From the NCBI RefSeq assembly GCF_004053875.1, contig NZ_SBIP01000005.1:1-64000 (forward strand): a stretch of DNA of 64,000 nt. Reading direction: 5' to 3'. This DNA is from Neorhizobium lilium (GTDB taxonomy: Bacteria; Pseudomonadota; Alphaproteobacteria; Rhizobiales; Rhizobiaceae). This document shows positions 27,480 to 36,114 of the stretch, piece after piece; positions within the stretch are counted from its first letter, which is position 1, and every line of letters starts with the position of its first letter. The notes beneath the pieces are model-generated. The model ran no database searches and had not been told where the DNA came from. It saw only the letters and a list, made by a program, of their open reading frames with translations. The position numbers were made by a program, and so were the translations under genes.

Positions 27480-28520
27480 TCAGGCCGCGCTGCGGGTTTC
27501 GAGTTCCGCCCAGGGGCGCCGGTCGACCCAGGTTTCGATGTCGAAATTGCCGGCCAGAAAGCCCCATTCATGCAGGAAGTCCTTGTAGTGGCCGATCGCA
27601 TCGACGAGGTCCGGTTCGAGACCGATGCCGAGATGCTTGTGGAGTTCTGGTCCGTTGGCCGCCGCCACGACCTCCTCCGAGGCACCGACTTCGTGGGCCA
27701 CGAAGCGGCGCACCTCGTCCGGATGCGCTTCGGCCCAGGCGCTGGCGCGTTTCAAGGTGCCGATCAGTGTTGCCACCAGGTCAGGCCGGTCTTCGGCAAG
27801 CCGTTCATCGACGGTAAGGATGCGCGGCGAACCGGAATTGATGCGGATCCTGGGATCGGGATGGAAGCCGAACTCGACAACGGTATGCGTTGCAAAGAGA
27901 TTGGCGACGCTGATCCCCGGCGTACCCTTGACATATATCGCGTCCACCTCGCCACGCAGCAGCGCCGCTATTTCCGGGCCATAGGCCTGGCGGTTGCGTA
28001 GGCCATAGAGCTGCGGTCCTTCACGGCCGTCGAGTACGGAATCCGTGAGTGGAATATTCACGATGTCGACCTGGTCATGGGTCAGGCCCTCCAGGGCGAG
28101 GGCCGAGACGAGGCCCTTCGACGCGGTCGCGGCCATGAAATCGACGATTCCCGGCGGTCGGCGGGCGATGCCGAAGCGGCGGCCGACGAGATCGCGCGTC
28201 GTCTTGATGCCGCTCGACGGCAGGGTGATGATGGCCTGGAATTCGTCGGTCCAGGTGATCCCCACCAGCCGCGTCGGATTGCCTTCCGAGCGTGCGCGGA
28301 TCGGCGGCACGTTGCCGCCGTGGCGGAAGGAATAGTCCAGGTGATGGTCGAAATGGCTAGACCGGATTGCCCGGTCCTTGCTGTCGATGATCGAGCTGAG
28401 CGTGATGCCTTCTTTGGCGAAGGCTTCATCAAGCAACCCGAGTTGGGTTGCGAGACCGACCGGCGTCGGCACAGGGCAGCGCGTGTACCAGATCTGCGAG
28501 ACAGCGTTCTTGAGTGTCAT
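27480..28520 (-). CDS. DszB-like sulfinate desulfinase (copy 2)
   Basis: A 346-aa paralogue of the product of 25187-26224 and the first gene of the minus-strand operon. The ATG at 28520 follows GGGAGAGG; a GTG at 28535 is an alternative. No signal peptide is present. The DszB catalytic triad is again conserved: C15 (WYTRCPVPTP), H56 (SSHFDHH) and R66 (FRHGGNVPP), with the same 10-residue His-Arg spacing as DszB. The two copies share FGFHPDPKIRIN or FGFHPDPRIRIN and NGP.(V/L)HKHL. Two desulfinases in one operon suggest two substrates or a heteromer. Confidence 0.78.
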   Translation of the reverse strand: MTLKNAVSQIWYTRCPVPTPVGLATQLGLLDEAFAKEGITLSSIIDSKDRAIRSSHFDHHLDYSFRHGGNVPPIRARSEGNPTRLVGITWTDEFQAIITLPSSGIKTTRDLVGRRFGIARRPPGIVDFMAATASKGLVSALALEGLTHDQVDIVNIPLTDSVLDGREGPQLYGLRNRQAYGPEIAALLRGEVDAIYVKGTPGISVANLFATHTVVEFGFHPDPRIRINSGSPRILTVDERLAEDRPDLVATLIGTLKRASAWAEAHPDEVRRFVAHEVGASEEVVAAANGPELHKHLGIGLEPDLVDAIGHYKDFLHEWGFLAGNFDIETWVDRRPWAELETRSAA

Positions 28521-28805
28521 GGAGCCCTCTCCCACCTGTTACCGAAAGCGTTTTTCACCTAATTGTCCGTCCGGAGTTCAGGATTGCTCCGTCACCCTAG
28601 ATATTAGGATTAATTTGCGAAAAATCGTGTTTTTTTAAATACAAAAGAAACTTGATTTCCATATGTAGCAGGTATTAGGTTTCGTATTTCAAAACAGATT
28701 AGATAAAGCCTATAGAATTAGTCAACTATCAAAATGAACGGACCCGACTGATCGGGTCGCAGACGGGTTCGCCGAGCGGGCCGCGCGAATGAAGAGACGA
28801 GCTTG
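28521..28805. other. AT-rich divergent control region
   Basis: This stretch between the dsz-like operon (leftward) and the gene-fragment mosaic (rightward) is much richer in A+T than its surroundings. It holds CCTAGATATTAGG (28596-28608), an imperfect inverted repeat, and a second TATTAGG near 28673. On the minus strand TAATAT near 28602 could be a -10 element for the dsz-like operon. No gene is evident. Confidence 0.4.
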
Positions 28806-29318
28806 ATGCCGGCGCTGCTGAGAATCGGACGAACGCTGAGCCGCATCCTGCTGCAGGCAATCCCGACCATGCTCGGGACGTCATCCTGAACTTCTTCCTG
28901 CTGCAGATGGCGCCCGGGGACGCACCCGACGTGCTGGCAGGCGAGGCGGGGTCGGCGACGGAGGAAAGCATGGCGGTGCTTCGTTCGCGATTCGGGCTCG
29001 ACAATCCGGTGCTCGTCCAGCTGGGCACCTATCTCAACAATCTCGCGCATTTCAGCCTTGGGTTTTCACCCCTATACGGCATGCCGGTTGCCGATCTGAT
29101 CGGCCAGCGCCTGCCCGGCACGCTGACCTTGATGATCGTGGCGCTCGTCATCGCTATCGTCATCGGCGTCACCCTGGGTTCGGTGATGGCAAGCTTTGCC
29201 GGCCGGATACCCGATCGGCTGCTGTCGATCTTTTCGCTGCTGTTCTATACGATCCCGAGTTTCTGGATCGGCCTGATGCTGATCGTGTTGTTCTCGGTGA
29301 AGCTCGGCTGGCTGCCGT
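28806..29318 (+). pseudogene. DppB/OppB-type permease fragment, frameshifted and truncated
   Basis: The reading frame opens at the ATG at 28806 (MPALLRIGRTLSRILLQAIP) as a typical dipeptide permease start. It shifts frame near 28877-28883 (TMLG, then VILNFFLLQMAPGD in another frame) and runs through RFGLDNPVLVQLGTYL, LPGTLTLMIVALVIAIVIG and FYTIPSFWIGLMLIV to SVKLGWLP. There the sequence switches abruptly to a fragment of a different gene. About the last third of the permease, including the EAA loop, is missing. Confidence 0.85.
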
Positions 29319-29580
29319 GGCGGCGATCGAGACCGGCGAAGTCCAGGTGTCCACCGCCAATATTCCGCTGACGGATGTCGAGCGTCTCAAGGACGAGGCG
29401 GGCTACAAGCGCGGTGCGGACGGTTTCCGCTTCAAGCTCTTCATCGATCCGACCCAGCCCTCCGGTCCTCCCAAGCAGACCGCGGAATACTTCGCCCAGG
29501 CGCTCGGCAAGGTCGGCATCAAGGTCGAGCTTCGCAGCCAGGACTTCGCGACCTTCGTGAAACGCATCTTCACCGACCGC
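29319..29580 (+). pseudogene. Family-5 peptide-binding protein fragments
   Basis: Directly joined to the permease fragment is coding sequence from inside and near the end of an SBP_bac_5 protein. AAIETGEVQVSTANIPLTDVE, the strip before the C-terminal lobe, is followed by GADGFRFKLFIDPTQP and QTAEYFAQALGKVGIKVELR up to FVKRIFTDR. Nearly all of the N-terminal lobe and the signal peptide are absent. It looks like the residue of a deletion that fused permease and binding-protein genes of one former dpp-like operon. Confidence 0.8.
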
Positions 29581-29745
29581 ATGTCGCGTCAGTCACCGGC
29601 GACAAGGCTGCATGTCGCGATTGCCATCCGCGGCGAATTCGACGAAGTGGCCTGGGAGGCCCTGCTGCATGAGGCCGAATCCCTCTGCACTATCAGCAAT
29701 ACATTGAAATTCGCGCCGACTTTCGAGATATCCGTCAAGCCCTGA
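29581..29745 (+). pseudogene. OsmC-family C-terminal fragment
   Basis: The frame continues without a stop into about 55 codons (LHVAIAIRGEFDEVAWEALL, AESLCTISNTLK, FEISVKP) that resemble the end of an OsmC/Ohr-type peroxiredoxin, where the second conserved cysteine sits in a C.(V/I)S..L motif. The N-terminal part is missing. It is the third gene type joined in this 0.94-kb mosaic. Confidence 0.6.
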
Positions 29746-30032
29746 GCCGCCAGGCGCGTGTACCACCCATGCGCTCCCCGCATGCGCTCCGCGCGACAGG
29801 CAAGCGGAAGCCTGTCGCGTGCCTGGCAGGCAGAATGGAAAACTGTTTCGCTGGCCGGGCAGGGTAGGGGTGAATATGGCTGCCTTCACTCCGGCATTGT
29901 GAGTAATTTCAACTCCGTACTGTCCAAGAATGCCGATCGACCACCACTTGACCGCGACGTACCGCTCGTTTGTGCGAGCCGTTGGGCATCTGGAAAAGCG
30001 GTCGCACCGGCGCATCATCTAGGGGGTTAAAC
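29746..30032. other. Leader region of the dipeptide-type ABC operon
   Basis: No gene is seen. It holds a strong hairpin at 29792-29819 and a repeated GCATGCGCTCC (CATGCGCTCC at 29768-29777 and 29781-29790). A good ribosome site (AGGGGGT) precedes the ATG at 30033. No clear -35/-10 pair was recognised. Confidence 0.45.
29792..29819. repeat. Perfect inverted repeat (hairpin) CGCGACAGGC/GCCTGTCGCG
   Basis: Ten perfectly paired bases surround an 8-base loop. No T-run follows, so it is either a weak terminator for the fragment mosaic, an RNA stabilising hairpin or a regulator site for the operon at 30033. Confidence 0.6.
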
Positions 30033-31622
30033 ATGATACTCGTATCGAGCAGGCGCACGCTCATGGCTGCCGCCGTCTTTGCCGCAGGGCTTTCCGGCAT
30101 CGCAGCCGCGCAGGCCGCAACGCCCGCCAATGCGCTGGTCGTTGCACAGTCGATCGACGATGCCGTCAGCTTCGACCCTGCGGAAGGTTTCGAACTCACC
30201 ACCGTCCAGACGTTCAACAATGTCTATCAGCGCCTGGTCGAATCCGACCGCAAGGATGGCACCAAGATCAATCCGGCCATCGCAGGCTCCTGGAAGCCCG
30301 GCATCGACGGCAAGAGCCTGGAATTCGAGATCCGCAAGGATGCGGTCTTCGCCTCCGGCAATCCGGTGCGCCCGGAAGACGTCATCTTCTCGCTGACCCG
30401 TGCCGCCAAGCTCAACAAGTCGCCGGCCTTCATCCTGAACGAGCTTGGCTGGACTGCCGATACCGTCGCGGGCGCGATTTCCAAGATCGACGACAGCCAT
30501 GTCCGCCTGACCTGGACAGCGGATGTCGGACCCGCCTTCGCGCTTGCCCTCCTGACGGCGCCGATCGCCTCGATCGTCGATGAAAAGGTCGTCTCCACCC
30601 ATGTAACCGGCGATGATTTCGGCAATGCCTGGCTGAAGACGAATTCGGCCGGGTCCGGCGCGTTCGTGATCGCAAAATATCAGCCGCACGAAGCGCTGGT
30701 TCTGGCGGCCAACGCCAGGTCGGCGGAAAAGCCGAAGCTCGCGACCGTCATCCTCCAGAACGTTCCGGATGCTGCGGCACGCCGGCTGCAGGTCGAAAAG
30801 GGCGATGCGGACGTCGCCCGCGGCCTCGGTGCCGATCAGGTCGATGCGATCAAGAAGGATGGCAAGCTGACGGTCGATGCGGTTCCTTCCGCCCGGACCG
30901 ACTATATCCTCATCAATTCGAAGGCCAGTGCAGAGCTCGGCAACCCTGCCTTCTGGAAGGCCGCCCGTTACCTGGTCGATTACGAAGGGATCACCCGCGA
31001 CCTGCTGCGTGGCCAGAGCGACATCCATCAGGCTTTCCTGCCGGTCGGCTTCCCAGGCGCCTTGAAGGACAATCCCTACAAGCTCGATGTCGAGAAGGCC
31101 AAGAAGATCCTTGCCGATGCCGGCATCAAGACGCCGCTCAAGCTGGAATTCCCGGTCTTCAAGGACCAGCCCTTCCTCTCTGTCGCACAGTCCCTCCAGT
31201 CGACCTTCGCCAAGGCTGGGATCGAACTCGACATCCAGCCAGGCGTCGCCAGCGACATCTATGCCCGCGGACGGTCCGGCAAGTACCAGATCACCCTGCG
31301 CTACTGGATACCCGACTATTTCGATCCGCATTCCAACGCTTCGGCCTTTGCCATCAACAAGGACAATTCCGCCAATACCGTCGCCAAACAGGCGGGCTGG
31401 GTCATTCCCGAACTGACCACCGAGACCCTGGCTGCCGTCAAGGAGCAGGACCCGGCCAAGCGCGTGGCGGATTATGAAAAGATCCAGAAGCAAATTCAGG
31501 ACGAATCTCCTTTCGTCTTCCTGTATCAGGGGGCCGATCAGGTCGTGCTCGGTAAGAACGTCAAGGGATACGTTCAGGGTCTGAACGCCGACCAAGTCTA
31601 TTATGACGGAGTTTCGAAGTAA
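30033..31622 (+). CDS. ABC transporter substrate-binding protein, family 5
   Basis: A 529-aa periplasmic solute-binding protein of the DppA/OppA family. It starts at the ATG at 30033, with signal peptide residues 1-29 (MAAAVFAAGLSGIAAAQA). Family features include DDAVSFDPAEGFELTTVQTF, RPEDVIFSLTRA, the central HQAFLPVGFPG and the C-terminal YQGADQVVLGKNVKGY. It heads an operon of two permeases and two ATPases. Dipeptide, nickel and glutathione importers share this set. Neighbouring sulfur genes suggest a sulfur-containing peptide or conjugate, but this is inference. Confidence 0.93.
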   Translation: MILVSSRRTLMAAAVFAAGLSGIAAAQAATPANALVVAQSIDDAVSFDPAEGFELTTVQTFNNVYQRLVESDRKDGTKINPAIAGSWKPGIDGKSLEFEIRKDAVFASGNPVRPEDVIFSLTRAAKLNKSPAFILNELGWTADTVAGAISKIDDSHVRLTWTADVGPAFALALLTAPIASIVDEKVVSTHVTGDDFGNAWLKTNSAGSGAFVIAKYQPHEALVLAANARSAEKPKLATVILQNVPDAAARRLQVEKGDADVARGLGADQVDAIKKDGKLTVDAVPSARTDYILINSKASAELGNPAFWKAARYLVDYEGITRDLLRGQSDIHQAFLPVGFPGALKDNPYKLDVEKAKKILADAGIKTPLKLEFPVFKDQPFLSVAQSLQSTFAKAGIELDIQPGVASDIYARGRSGKYQITLRYWIPDYFDPHSNASAFAINKDNSANTVAKQAGWVIPELTTETLAAVKEQDPAKRVADYEKIQKQIQDESPFVFLYQGADQVVLGKNVKGYVQGLNADQVYYDGVSK

Positions 31623-32717
31623 TTGAGTTTCGACCAGTCTGAAGCATCTCGGGCCGCACAGCCCGAAATTGCGACGAGCCGCCGGCCACAGGGCCGGCGG
31701 TATCTTTTTGTGCTGCCGGGTCTGGCCAGCGGCATCGTGTCGTTTGCGATCACCCTGCTGGCGCTGGTGCTCGTCACCTTCGCCATGACGCGGCTTTCGC
31801 CAATCGATCCTGCCCTGCAACTGGTTGGAGATCATGCAAGCCAGTCGAGCTATCAGCAGGCGCGGGTAGAGCTGGGGTTGGATCAGCCCCTGCCTGTCCA
31901 GCTCGGCATCTATCTCAAGCGGTTGCTGACCGGCGATCTCGGTGTCTCGCTGAGCACGGGCCAGCCGGTTCTGTCCGACATCGCCCGCACGTTTCCCGCG
32001 ACCGTCGAGCTTGCCACGGCGGCGATCGTCGTCGCCTCTTTGGTTGGCGTCGGTCTCGGCATCCTGGCGGTGCTGAAGCCCGGCGGGGCCGTCGATGCCA
32101 TCGCGCGTTTCGTCTCCCTCGTCGGATTTTCCACGCCGATCTTCTGGCTGGGCCTGCTTGCCCTCCTGCTGTTCTACGCGCGCCTCGGCTGGTTGCCGGG
32201 GCCGGGACGCCTCGATGTCGCCTATGCCTACACGGTCGAGGCCGTGACCGGGTTCGGGATCATCGATGCCTTTCTCTCCGGCCAGGACGGGGCCGTGGCC
32301 GACGCTTCGGCTCATCTCGTCCTGCCCGTCCTGGTATTGGCCTTCTACGGCCTTGGCGGCATCGCGCGGTTGACGCGATCGGCCCTGCTGGACGAACTCG
32401 GCCAGGACTATGTGATGGTCGCGCGGGCCAAGGGCGCCGGCCGGGCGCGGATCGTGCTGGTGCATGCCCTGCCCAATATCGTCGGCCCGCTCTTGACCGT
32501 GCTGGCGCTTGCCTATGCACATCTTCTGGAAGGCGCCGTGCTGACCGAGACGGTTTTCGCCTGGCCCGGCATCGGGCGTTATCTGACCACCGGCATGTTC
32601 GCCGGCGATGCGCCGGCCGTGCTCGGAGCAACCATCGTCGTCGGCACGGCCTTCATCTTCCTGAATGCGATGACAGACCTTGCCGTCGGCCGCCTGCAGA
32701 AGAGGCGCGGACGATGA
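31623..32717 (+). CDS. Dipeptide-type ABC permease (DppB-like)
   Basis: A 364-aa membrane subunit with six predicted membrane segments and the EAA loop (VMVARAKGAGRARIVLVHAL). No ATG is available near the N-terminus. The frame opens with TTG directly after the upstream TAA, with GGAG 10 bases before it, so a TTG start is the best choice. An N-terminal extension of about 35 residues precedes the first membrane helix (LASGIVSFAITLLALVLVTF). It pairs with the DppC-like product, whose gene overlaps it by 4 bases. Confidence 0.9.
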   Translation: MSFDQSEASRAAQPEIATSRRPQGRRYLFVLPGLASGIVSFAITLLALVLVTFAMTRLSPIDPALQLVGDHASQSSYQQARVELGLDQPLPVQLGIYLKRLLTGDLGVSLSTGQPVLSDIARTFPATVELATAAIVVASLVGVGLGILAVLKPGGAVDAIARFVSLVGFSTPIFWLGLLALLLFYARLGWLPGPGRLDVAYAYTVEAVTGFGIIDAFLSGQDGAVADASAHLVLPVLVLAFYGLGGIARLTRSALLDELGQDYVMVARAKGAGRARIVLVHALPNIVGPLLTVLALAYAHLLEGAVLTETVFAWPGIGRYLTTGMFAGDAPAVLGATIVVGTAFIFLNAMTDLAVGRLQKRRGR

Positions 32718-33565
32718 GCGCCGTTTCCTCTCTTACCCAGCATTCTCCCGTGAGACGCCTCTTGCGCAAGCCAGCGCTGGTCATCGGAACGGCGATCGTC
32801 GCGATCACCGTGGTCGTCGCCCTGTTCGCGCCGGTGATCGCGCCCTTCGATCCCTATGCGCAGGACACGGCGATCCGCCTCATGCCGCCCGATGCCATCC
32901 ACTGGCTTGGCACCGATGCGTTCGGCCGGGATCTGCTGTCCCGGCTGCTCTACGGCACCCGCCCGACGCTGCTGCTCGTGCTGCTCGTGATCGTCTTCAT
33001 GGCGCCAGCCGGGGTCGTGATCGGCATCGTTGCCGGCTATTTCGGAGGCATCACGGAACGGGTGCTGATGCGCGTCACCGATGTGGTGATGTCTTTCCCG
33101 CGGCTGCTTCTCGCTTTCGCCTTCGTCAGCCTGCTCGGTGCCGGCATTTTCAACGGCGGGCTGGCGCTTGCCCTGACGCTCTGGCCGGCCTATGCCCGGC
33201 AGGCGCGAACGGAAACGGCCCGGATGCGGGCGAGCGATTATCTCGCAGCCTCGGAAATGCTCGGCATTCCGGGCTGGCGCCTGCTGCTCTTTCATGTGCT
33301 GCCTATGGTGCTGCCGAGCGCCACGGTGCGCGTGGCGCTCGATCTTTCCGGCATCATCATCGCTGCGGCGGGGCTTGGCTTCCTCGGGCTTGGCGTCAAG
33401 CCGCCGGCCGCCGAATGGGGATCCATGGTGGCGGAAGGAACTCAGGTCGTCTTCGACCAGTGGTGGATCGCGGCCGCACCGGGTGCTGCGATCTTCATCC
33501 TTTCGCTCGGCTTCAACCTTGTGGCCGACGGGCTGCGCGACCTGATGGATCCCCGCCATGGCTGA
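32714..33565 (+). CDS. Dipeptide-type ABC permease (DppC-like)
   Basis: A 283-aa second permease subunit. The N-terminal OppC segment (ALVIGTAIVAITVVVALFAPVI) is followed by WLGTDAFGRDLLSRLLYGTR, a DppC hallmark. The EAA loop is SEMLGIPGWRLLLFHVLPMV, and the C-terminal FNLVADGLRDLMDPRHG is typical of the family. It overlaps the preceding permease by 4 and the following ATPase by 8 bases, indicating tight co-translation. Confidence 0.93.
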   Translation: MSAVSSLTQHSPVRRLLRKPALVIGTAIVAITVVVALFAPVIAPFDPYAQDTAIRLMPPDAIHWLGTDAFGRDLLSRLLYGTRPTLLLVLLVIVFMAPAGVVIGIVAGYFGGITERVLMRVTDVVMSFPRLLLAFAFVSLLGAGIFNGGLALALTLWPAYARQARTETARMRASDYLAASEMLGIPGWRLLLFHVLPMVLPSATVRVALDLSGIIIAAAGLGFLGLGVKPPAAEWGSMVAEGTQVVFDQWWIAAAPGAAIFILSLGFNLVADGLRDLMDPRHG

Positions 33566-34376
33566 GCACGGTCTGAACATCCGCAACCTGACGATCACCG
33601 CGCCCTCGGCAAGCGGAGAGATCGGGATCGTCCACAATCTATCCTTTTCGGTCGGCCGCGGCATCGTGGCGCTGGTCGGAGAGTCCGGGTCCGGCAAGTC
33701 GACCACGGCCAGGGCCGTTCTCGGCCTCAACCCCGAGCAGTTTCGGGTCACGGCGGATAGGTTTTCCTTCGACGGCGAAGATCTTCTCGATCTGTCCGAA
33801 AAACGCTGGCGTTCGGTGCGCGGCAGGATGATCGCGCTCATGCCGCAGGATCCGAAGACGGCGCTCAATCCGAGCCATACGATCGGGCGGCAGGTCGAGG
33901 AGACGCTATTGCTGCACGGGACGTCGAGCCGCAGTGACCGGCGGCTTCAGGCGCTTGACATGTTGCGAAGGGTCGGACTGACGGACGCAGAGCGCGTCCA
34001 TGCATCCTACCCGGCGCAGATGTCCGGCGGCATGGCGCAAAGGGCGATGATAGCGGCAATGCTCGTCTCGCGCCCCAAGCTTCTCGTCGCCGACGAACCG
34101 ACGTCGGCACTGGACCGGGAGGCGCAGGCGGTGGTGCTGTCTCTGCTGTCGGAATTCAGCCGGGATCTCGGCATGGGGCTGCTCCTCATCAGCCACGACC
34201 TGGCTCTGGTCTCGCGTTTTGCCGAACGCGTGATCGTGATGCGCGCTGGCCGCATCGAGGAAGAGCTGGCCGCCACCGCACTCGACGATGCGCGCTCCAC
34301 CTATACGCAAAGCCTCTGGCGTGCCCGCCCTTCCGCGGAAACCTACGGTCAACGCCTGCCCGTGATGGATGAATGA
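33558..34376 (+). CDS. Dipeptide-type ABC ATP-binding protein (DppD-like)
   Basis: A 272-aa ATPase with Walker A GESGSGKST, signature MSGGMAQRAMIAAML, Walker [13 protein letters not shown] and switch LISHDLALV. It is shorter than typical DppD (about 330 aa). The C-terminal extension with the cysteine cluster that binds an Fe-S centre in many DppD proteins is absent. It works with the next gene's product as a heterodimer that drives the DppB/C channel. Confidence 0.93.
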   Translation: MAEHGLNIRNLTITAPSASGEIGIVHNLSFSVGRGIVALVGESGSGKSTTARAVLGLNPEQFRVTADRFSFDGEDLLDLSEKRWRSVRGRMIALMPQDPKTALNPSHTIGRQVEETLLLHGTSSRSDRRLQALDMLRRVGLTDAERVHASYPAQMSGGMAQRAMIAAMLVSRPKLLVADEPTSALDREAQAVVLSLLSEFSRDLGMGLLLISHDLALVSRFAERVIVMRAGRIEEELAATALDDARSTYTQSLWRARPSAETYGQRLPVMDE

Positions 34377-35101
34377 TGACCAGGACTCCGGCGGTCGAGA
34401 TCAACGGATTGAATGTCAGCTTCGGTGGCACCGACAAGCGGTTTACGGCCGTCCGGGACGCGTCGCTTCGGGTCGAGGAAGGAAAGACCTTCGGCCTGAT
34501 TGGGCCTTCCGGATGCGGCAAAACGACGGTGCTGCGTGCCCTCGCAGGGTTGAACACGCGCTGGCACGGTAGCATGCGCCTCTTCGGCGAACCCGTGCAG
34601 CCCGGTCAGAAGCTTTCGGGAAATATCCGCAGCCGTGTCCAGATGGTGTTTCAGGACCCCTATGCCTCGCTGCATCCCCGCCACAAGATCGGCCGCAGCC
34701 TGGGCGAGCCGCTCGCCATCCACGGGGCATCCGACATCGACGGAGAGGTGATCGCAGCCCTGGCTCAGGTCGGCCTGACTCCGGACATGGCCGGGCGCTA
34801 TCCGCACCAGCTTTCGGGCGGCCAGCGTCAGCGGGTCGCGATCGCCCGGGCGCTGATCCCCCGTCCCGACCTTCTCCTGCTGGACGAACCGACATCGGCA
34901 CTCGACGTGTCCGTACAGGCCGGGATACTGAACCTGCTGAGCGACCTTAAGCAGCAGCGTGGCATGACGTTTGTCCTCGTCAGCCACGACCCGGGGGTGG
35001 TTGGCCACATGTGCGATGAAGCGGCGGTCATGGCTGCCGGGGAGGTGGTGGCGAGACTGGATCGCGACGGTATCGATGCCCGCTACGCTGCCGGAACCTG
35101 A
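34373..35101 (+). CDS. Dipeptide-type ABC ATP-binding protein (DppF-like)
   Basis: A 242-aa ATPase with [45 protein letters not shown] and LVSHDPGVV. It lacks the usual C-terminal oligopeptide extension, as does its partner, so this is a compact pair. It overlaps the upstream ATPase by 4 bases and is the last gene of the importer operon. Confidence 0.93.
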   Translation: MMTRTPAVEINGLNVSFGGTDKRFTAVRDASLRVEEGKTFGLIGPSGCGKTTVLRALAGLNTRWHGSMRLFGEPVQPGQKLSGNIRSRVQMVFQDPYASLHPRHKIGRSLGEPLAIHGASDIDGEVIAALAQVGLTPDMAGRYPHQLSGGQRQRVAIARALIPRPDLLLLDEPTSALDVSVQAGILNLLSDLKQQRGMTFVLVSHDPGVVGHMCDEAAVMAAGEVVARLDRDGIDARYAAGT

Positions 35102-35320
35102 GGGCCGGATGCACCGGCCGGCCTTGCCCTCTTTGCGATCGTCTTATCTCGGACTGCTCATCACGTCGCCGCAAGCAGGAAGGGTAAAGTCGGACCTTCC
35201 CGGAAAACCGCTCACGGCAGCAAGATTTTTCCTGTTCTGGTTTCTGATCAGAAAGACTTCCCTCTCAAAGCCCACGAAAACTATCCAGTGTGCAGACAGT
35301 AAATCCATCGAGAGGGTAAC
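35102..35320. promoter_or_regulatory. Leader of the methionine-type importer operon with palindrome 35240-35253
   Basis: GCCGG/CCGGC (about 35105-35119) may form a small hairpin after the dpp-like operon. TTTCTGATCAGAAA at 35240-35253 is a perfect 14-bp palindrome 67 bases before the metQ start and is a candidate operator. I looked for SAM riboswitch features and recognised none. Confidence 0.35.
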
Positions 35321-36112
35321 ATGAAACTTCTTTCCATCCTGACGGCTGTGCTGATCGCAGCGGCCACGCCAGTGCTTGCGGAGACAGTCAAGATCGGCGT
35401 GGTGCCGGGCGTGTATGGCGATTCCGTCGAAGCGCTCGTGCCGGAGGCCAAGGCCCAAGGAATCGATCTGCAAGTCATCGAATTCAGCGACTGGACGACG
35501 CCCAACGAGGCGCTCCAGGCCGGAGACCTGGACCTGAACTATTTCCAGCACAAGCCCTTCCTCGACAACGCGGTCAAGCAGAAGAGCTATGAGATCGTGC
35601 CGATCGGGGTGGGGACACTCGCCAATATCGGCATCTATTCGCTGAAGTACAAGGATTTCGCCAGCGTGCCGGATGGGGCGGTCGTGGCAATCGCCAACGA
35701 CCCCGTCAACCAGGGCCGTGGGCTTCTGCTGCTGCAGCGCGGCGGGCTCATCACGCTGAAGGATGGCGTCGGATTCCGGGGCACGCTCGACGATATCATC
35801 GAGAACCCGAAGCACGTGACCTTCAAGGAGGTTGAGGGACCTCAGCTTGCACGCGTCACCGGTGACGTCGATCTTGCGCTCGGCTATCCGCATTTCATCA
35901 TTGCGGCAAAGACGTTCGATCCCGGCTCGGCGCTGATTTTCTCGGGCATCGACGACAAGCAGTTCGCCATCGTTTTTGCAGCCAACAAGGCCAAGGCCGA
36001 CAATCCGGCGCTAAAGAAGGTGGTCGAGCTTTACCAGACCTCTAAGGTCGTCCGCGAGGCGATCGCCAAGGGCTTCGCCAACAATCCGAAGCTCTACACG
36101 ATCGCGTGGTGA
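35321..36112 (+). CDS. metQ: MetQ/NLPA-family substrate-binding protein
   Basis: A 263-aa binding protein of the NlpA/MetQ family. The signal peptide (residues 1-20, ATPVLA) has no lipobox cysteine, so it is a soluble periplasmic protein rather than a lipoprotein. Conserved parts are [32 protein letters not shown] and [22 protein letters not shown]. It is followed immediately by metN- and metI-type genes. The family binds methionine and related sulfur compounds; here an oxidised or substituted methionine is possible. Confidence 0.92.
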   Translation: MKLLSILTAVLIAAATPVLAETVKIGVVPGVYGDSVEALVPEAKAQGIDLQVIEFSDWTTPNEALQAGDLDLNYFQHKPFLDNAVKQKSYEIVPIGVGTLANIGIYSLKYKDFASVPDGAVVAIANDPVNQGRGLLLLQRGGLITLKDGVGFRGTLDDIIENPKHVTFKEVEGPQLARVTGDVDLALGYPHFIIAAKTFDPGSALIFSGIDDKQFAIVFAANKAKADNPALKKVVELYQTSKVVREAIAKGFANNPKLYTIAW

Positions 36113-36114
36113 CC

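Noticed and set aside
25187..28520. Reading the two DszB-like genes as periplasmic sulfonate-binding proteins
   Set aside because: Neither has a signal peptide, no SsuB/SsuC partners are adjacent, and the DszB Cys/His/Arg positions are conserved in both. It remains the default alternative until tested.
30027..32522. 831-codon open frame on the minus strand
   Set aside because: It is exactly antisense to a clear family-5 binding protein and DppB-like permease; its composition is the low-complexity Gly/Arg/Asp type expected of a GC-rich shadow frame.
35102..35320. SAM riboswitch before metQ
   Set aside because: No SAM-II or SAM-I consensus or pseudoknot could be recognised; only a palindrome is present.
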